NCBI GenBank assembly: GCA_024636355.1
Contig: JAGXHH010000144.1
Location: 1-8,434, forward strand
From: Desulfobacteraceae bacterium
Lineage (GTDB): Bacteria > Desulfobacterota > Desulfobacteria > Desulfobacterales > Desulfosalsimonadaceae
Length of the DNA stretch: 8,434 nt
Direction: 5' to 3'
Numbering within the stretch: position 1 is the first letter of the stretch; each line of letters starts with the position of its first letter. Positions 6,041 through 8,434 of this stretch are shown one piece after another. The position numbers and the translations under genes are program-made. The notes under the pieces are model-generated. The model saw nothing but the letters and a program-made list of their open reading frames with translations. It was not told the origin of the DNA and searched no databases.

Positions 6041-6246
6041 AACCACAGAGGCACTGGAACAGCGGTTTGATATACATGAAGACCATGAAGAACATGAAGG
6101 TTTAAAATTAATAAAATCCCTTCATGGATCTTCATGAGACCTTCTTCATGTAACTCGGGGTTAGTTACACAGAGGGCACAGAGAAAAGCTTTTTTTTAAA
6201 AAAATGCCCTTTTCTTTCCTCTGTGATCTCTGAGCCCTCTGTGGTT
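6041..6246. repeat. Nested CACAGAG/CTCTGTG inverted repeats
   Basis: AACCACAGAGG (6041-6051) is the exact complement of CCTCTGTGGTT (6236-6246), enclosing the CATGAAG array. Inside, CACAGAGGGC (6168-6177) pairs with GCCCTCTGTG (6234-6243), and CACAGAG (6177-6183) with CTCTGTG (6219-6225). The inner loop contains AAAAGCTTTT (6184-6193) and TTTTTTTAAAAAAA (6191-6204), both perfect palindromes. The result is a nest of hairpins ending about 37 bases before queC. An in-frame GTG at 6223 lies inside it and is not a credible start. Confidence 0.8.
6075..6150. repeat. CATGAAG tandem units in inverted array
   Basis: CATGAAG occurs at 6075, 6084 and 6093, an exact 9-bp period. The complement CTTCATG occurs at 6120, 6130 and 6144. 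CATGAAGG (6093-6100) pairs perfectly with CCTTCATG (6119-6126) around an 18-base AT-rich loop, and further units extend the stem with bulges. Chance open frames cross it, but none is protein-like. It resembles intergenic repeats I recall from Desulfobacterota. Confidence 0.85.
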
Positions 6247-6282
6247 AAAAAATCTTTCACGCAAAGCGTCAGGACCGCGAAA

Positions 6283-6987
6283 ATGACTTTCCCGAAAAAA
6301 GCCGTCGTCTTGTTGAGCGGCGGCCTCGATTCCGCCACTGTTCTTGCCCTGGCACGGGCTGAAGGATATGATTGCCACAGTCTGAGCTTCGACTATGGCC
6401 AGCGCCACCGGTATGAACTCGAGGCCGGCCGGATAATTGCCGAGCGGGCGGGTGTGGTATGGCATCGGGTCATCCGGATCGACTTGAACGCCGTGGGTGG
6501 CTCCGCGCTGACCGCCGATATCGCGGTTCCCAAGTCCCGCAACGAAACGGAAATGGCTGCCGATATTCCGATCACCTATGTGCCGGCACGGAACACGATT
6601 TTTCTCTCATATGCCCTGGCCTGGGCCGAAGTCCTTGAAGCAGAAGACATTTTTATCGGGGTCAATGCCGTCGATTACAGCGGATATCCCGACTGCCGGC
6701 CGGAGTTCATCGAAGCATTCGAAAAAATGGCCAACTTGGCGACCCGGGCGGCTGTCGAAGACCATAGAAAAATTCATATCCGCACGCCGCTGATCCAGAT
6801 GAACAAAGCGGAGATTATCCGGACCGGAACCCGGCTCGGAGTGGATTACGCCCTGACCCACAGCTGCTATGACCCAACGCCTGAGAACCTGGCCTGCGGA
6901 CAGTGCGACAGCTGCCGCCTGCGGCGAAAGGGATTTGAAGCCGCCGGTATCCATGATCCGACCCGCTATGCACCCGATCCGTCATGA
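6283..6987 (+). CDS. queC: 7-cyano-7-deazaguanine synthase (QueC)
   Basis: QueC uses ATP and ammonia to convert 7-carboxy-7-deazaguanine, the QueE product, to preQ0. The 234-residue product opens with KKAVVLLSGGLDSATVL, containing the PP-loop SGGLDS (12-17) that binds ATP. It continues with FDYGQRHRYEL, the conserved YVPARNTIFLS (99-109) and VNAVDYSGYPDCRPEF (127-142). It closes with four zinc-binding cysteines, C195, C205, C208 and C211 (CGQCDSC). The open frame extends upstream to a GTG at 6223, but those 20 codons lie partly in the repeat hairpin and do not look like QueC. ATG 6283 has AGGA (6271-6274) 8 bases upstream and gives the normal family length. Its stop overlaps the next gene's start (ATGA). 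Confidence 0.96.
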   Translation: MTFPKKAVVLLSGGLDSATVLALARAEGYDCHSLSFDYGQRHRYELEAGRIIAERAGVVWHRVIRIDLNAVGGSALTADIAVPKSRNETEMAADIPITYVPARNTIFLSYALAWAEVLEAEDIFIGVNAVDYSGYPDCRPEFIEAFEKMANLATRAAVEDHRKIHIRTPLIQMNKAEIIRTGTRLGVDYALTHSCYDPTPENLACGQCDSCRLRRKGFEAAGIHDPTRYAPDPS

Positions 6988-8408
6988 AGATCGTTCTGCT
7001 GCATTACCATCTGAAGCCCGGTGGCGTTACGACCGTCATCCGCCAGCAGATAGCCGCCCTTAAAAACGATTGCGATATTCTGGTCCTGACCGGAAGTCCG
7101 GCACCTCCGGATCTTGACGTCCCGCACGTGCGTATCGCCGGACTTGCCTATGATGACCCGGCTGTAAGCGCGCCGGATTGCCGGCAAACCGCTGCGGAGA
7201 TTGCATCGGCTATTTCAGGCCGGTGGCACGATGGGTGCGATTTCATCCATGTGCACAATCCGCTCCTGGCCAAAAATCGACAGCTGCTCCGTATCCTTGA
7301 TTTGTTGCAGCAACGTGGATTTTGCCTGTTCCTGCAGGTTCACGATTTTGCGGAAGACGGCAGGCCTTTATTTTATTATGGTTCTCAGGATTATCCTGTC
7401 GACTGCCACTACGGCGTGATCAATTCCCGGGATTACGACATCCTGAAAAAATCCGGCCTCTCAGAGGCAGGCCTCCACCTGCTGCCGAACATGGTCGACC
7501 CCTTTGAGCTTTCCGTTGAGGGCGACGAAGAAGATCCGTCCGTTCCTGAATTCGTGCTCTACCCGGTGCGGGCCATCCGCAGGAAAAATATCGGCGAGGC
7601 CCTGCTCCTCTCCTTGTATTTTGCTGAAAACCGCTCGCTTGCCATTACCCTGCCGCCCAACAGTCCCGGGGACTGGAAAATTTATGAAGGATGGAAAGCC
7701 TTCGCTTCAGAATACAAACTGAACGTCGTCTTTGAGGCATCACGTGCGTATGATTTTAAAAAACTGGTGCACGCGGCTTTTTGCCTGCTGACCACCAGCA
7801 TTGCCGAGGGTTTCGGATTTGCCTTTTTGGAACCGTGGACCGCGAAAAAGGTGCTGATCGGGCGCAAATTGCCGGCCGTATGCCGGGATTTTGAAAAAAA
7901 CGGCATCGCCCTCGACCACCTCTATGACACCTTTCGCGTCCCCCTGGAATGGATCGATGCGTCAGCCTTTGAAGCAAAATGGCGGCAATGCTTCCAGCAA
8001 ACGGTTGAAATCTATCAGGGCCGAATCGATCCTTCGACAATAGACGATTACTTCACACAATGCATCGACGGCGAAACCCTCGATTTTGCGATGCTCGATG
8101 AACCGATTCAAAAACAGGTCATCTGTCGGGTGATCCACGATGCCGCAGCACATGATGAACTAAAACGGATGAATCCGCATGTATCGGAAATGGCTAATCT
8201 CCCGGTAACGAAACAACGGATTCTGGCGAACCGCGAGGCCGTTCTGGGAGCGTTCAGCCAGGAGGCGTATCGACATCGCCTGCTCGAAACCTATGATCGG
8301 GTGAAAACAAGGGCCATTCAACAGAAAATCGATAAAGAGCAGCTGCTGCGGTTTTTTCTCGATCCGCAAGACTTCGGTTTGTTGAAATGGTGCAATGATG
8401 CGGTATGA
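6984..8408 (+). CDS. GT-B glycosyltransferase, GT4-like, with long helical C-terminal tail
   Basis: The 474-residue cytoplasmic product looks like a family-4-type (GT-B) retaining glycosyltransferase. It has an N-terminal glycine-rich loop HLKPGGVTTVI (9-19), an acceptor-domain HVHNP (89-93), a second-domain opening YPVRAIRRKNIGEAL (193-207), and the sugar-nucleotide-binding EGFGFAFLEPW (275-285), equivalent to the E-x7-E motif with E275 and E283. No membrane segment or signal peptide is seen. Residues about 330-474 extend beyond the usual end of the fold and are mostly charged and helical; I do not recognise them. Donor and acceptor are unknown. Its ATG overlaps the queC stop by 4 bases (ATGA) with no ribosome site, so translation is probably coupled. 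It may act in compatible-solute, glycolipid or polysaccharide synthesis, but the sequence does not choose. Confidence 0.85.
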   Translation: MKIVLLHYHLKPGGVTTVIRQQIAALKNDCDILVLTGSPAPPDLDVPHVRIAGLAYDDPAVSAPDCRQTAAEIASAISGRWHDGCDFIHVHNPLLAKNRQLLRILDLLQQRGFCLFLQVHDFAEDGRPLFYYGSQDYPVDCHYGVINSRDYDILKKSGLSEAGLHLLPNMVDPFELSVEGDEEDPSVPEFVLYPVRAIRRKNIGEALLLSLYFAENRSLAITLPPNSPGDWKIYEGWKAFASEYKLNVVFEASRAYDFKKLVHAAFCLLTTSIAEGFGFAFLEPWTAKKVLIGRKLPAVCRDFEKNGIALDHLYDTFRVPLEWIDASAFEAKWRQCFQQTVEIYQGRIDPSTIDDYFTQCIDGETLDFAMLDEPIQKQVICRVIHDAAAHDELKRMNPHVSEMANLPVTKQRILANREAVLGAFSQEAYRHRLLETYDRVKTRAIQQKIDKEQLLRFFLDPQDFGLLKWCNDAV

Positions 8409-8434
8409 CGATCTTTTCCGCCGGTACCTTAAAC
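8398..8434 (+). CDS. Possible 5' end of a further gene, cut by the window edge
   Basis: Two frames stay open to the window edge. ATG 8398 (or ATG 8395, three bases earlier) gives MRYDDLFRRYLK, which has the look of a real amphipathic N terminus and overlaps the glycosyltransferase stop by 11 bases. ATG 8405 gives MTIFSAGTLN with an ATGA overlap like that between queC and the glycosyltransferase gene. Neither has a clear ribosome site. The gene order suggests the operon continues, but only about 10 codons are visible and no function can be given. Confidence 0.4.
   Translation, partial: MRYDDLFRRYLK

Larger units (their letters stand above)
5968..6282. other. Repeat-rich intergenic region, 315 bp
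   Basis: The spacer between the protease gene and queC contains a 12-bp perfect palindrome TAAAAGCTTTTA (5985-5996), CATGAAG repeats in inverted array (6075-6150) and CTCTGTG/CACAGAG inverted repeats (6041-6051 and 6168-6246) enclosing a run of 8 T followed by 7 A (6190-6204). There is no protein-like open frame. No clear promoter for queC stands out, although the AT-rich parts could contain one. Confidence 0.75.

Noticed and set aside
6190..6204. Rho-independent terminator of the protease gene using the 8-T run
   Set aside because: The T-run is not preceded by a GC-rich stem; the nearest palindrome, AAAAGCTTTT, is weak and AT-rich.
6223..6282. N-terminal extension of QueC from GTG 6223
   Set aside because: The extra codons fall in the CTCTGTG repeat, do not resemble QueC, and ATG 6283 has a ribosome site and gives the normal N terminus.

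Overview
The window reads as an ordinary, gene-dense bacterial chromosome segment. It is moderately GC-rich, with short overlapping gene pairs separated by repeat-loaded spacers. I see no phage, transposase, toxin-antitoxin, CRISPR, rRNA or tRNA signal. The best guess for the host is a Gram-negative bacterium of the Desulfobacterota (Desulfobacterales-like). This rests on the style of the intergenic repeats, the small conserved protein beside an M29 aminopeptidase, and the DUF4124-type exported protease. It is an inference from memory of such genomes, not a demonstrated placement.

Layout: (1) A tandem array of 14-bp units at the left edge. (2) A minus-strand gene for a membrane-anchored LysM protein with a coiled-coil stalk (75-683). 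(3) A 470-bp divergent spacer with a near-perfect 28-bp inverted repeat, a possible promoter and a possibly structured leader. (4) A plus-strand pair: an uncharacterised 86-residue protein (1154-1414) overlapping an M29-type metallo-aminopeptidase (1411-2667). (5) A 316-bp spacer built from CCGTG-type repeats and hairpins. (6) manA (2984-4186) followed at once by queE (4189-4833), then after 42 bp an exported trypsin-like protease (4876-5967). (7) A 315-bp spacer filled with nested CATGAAG and CTCTGTG palindromes. (8) queC (6283-6987) overlapping a GT-B glycosyltransferase (6984-8408), which itself overlaps the likely start of another gene running off the right edge.

Functional logic: QueE and QueC catalyse two successive steps of 7-deazaguanine synthesis: CPH4 to CDG, then CDG to preQ0. 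This is the route to queuosine in tRNA. The queD and queF steps are not in the window. Each que gene is tightly joined to a sugar-metabolism gene (manA with queE, queC with the glycosyltransferase). The arrangement suggests shared transcription, not necessarily a shared pathway. The aminopeptidase and the exported protease are probably general protein-turnover or envelope-quality functions.

I found no convincing new multi-gene system. The signals most worth a second look are: the proline-free, helix-rich insertion of about 110 residues between the catalytic His and Asp of the protease; the fact that each sizeable spacer carries its own family of short-period, often palindromic repeats; the possible RNA leader before the small-protein/aminopeptidase pair; and an unusual Trp-Pro in the metal-site segment of ManA.
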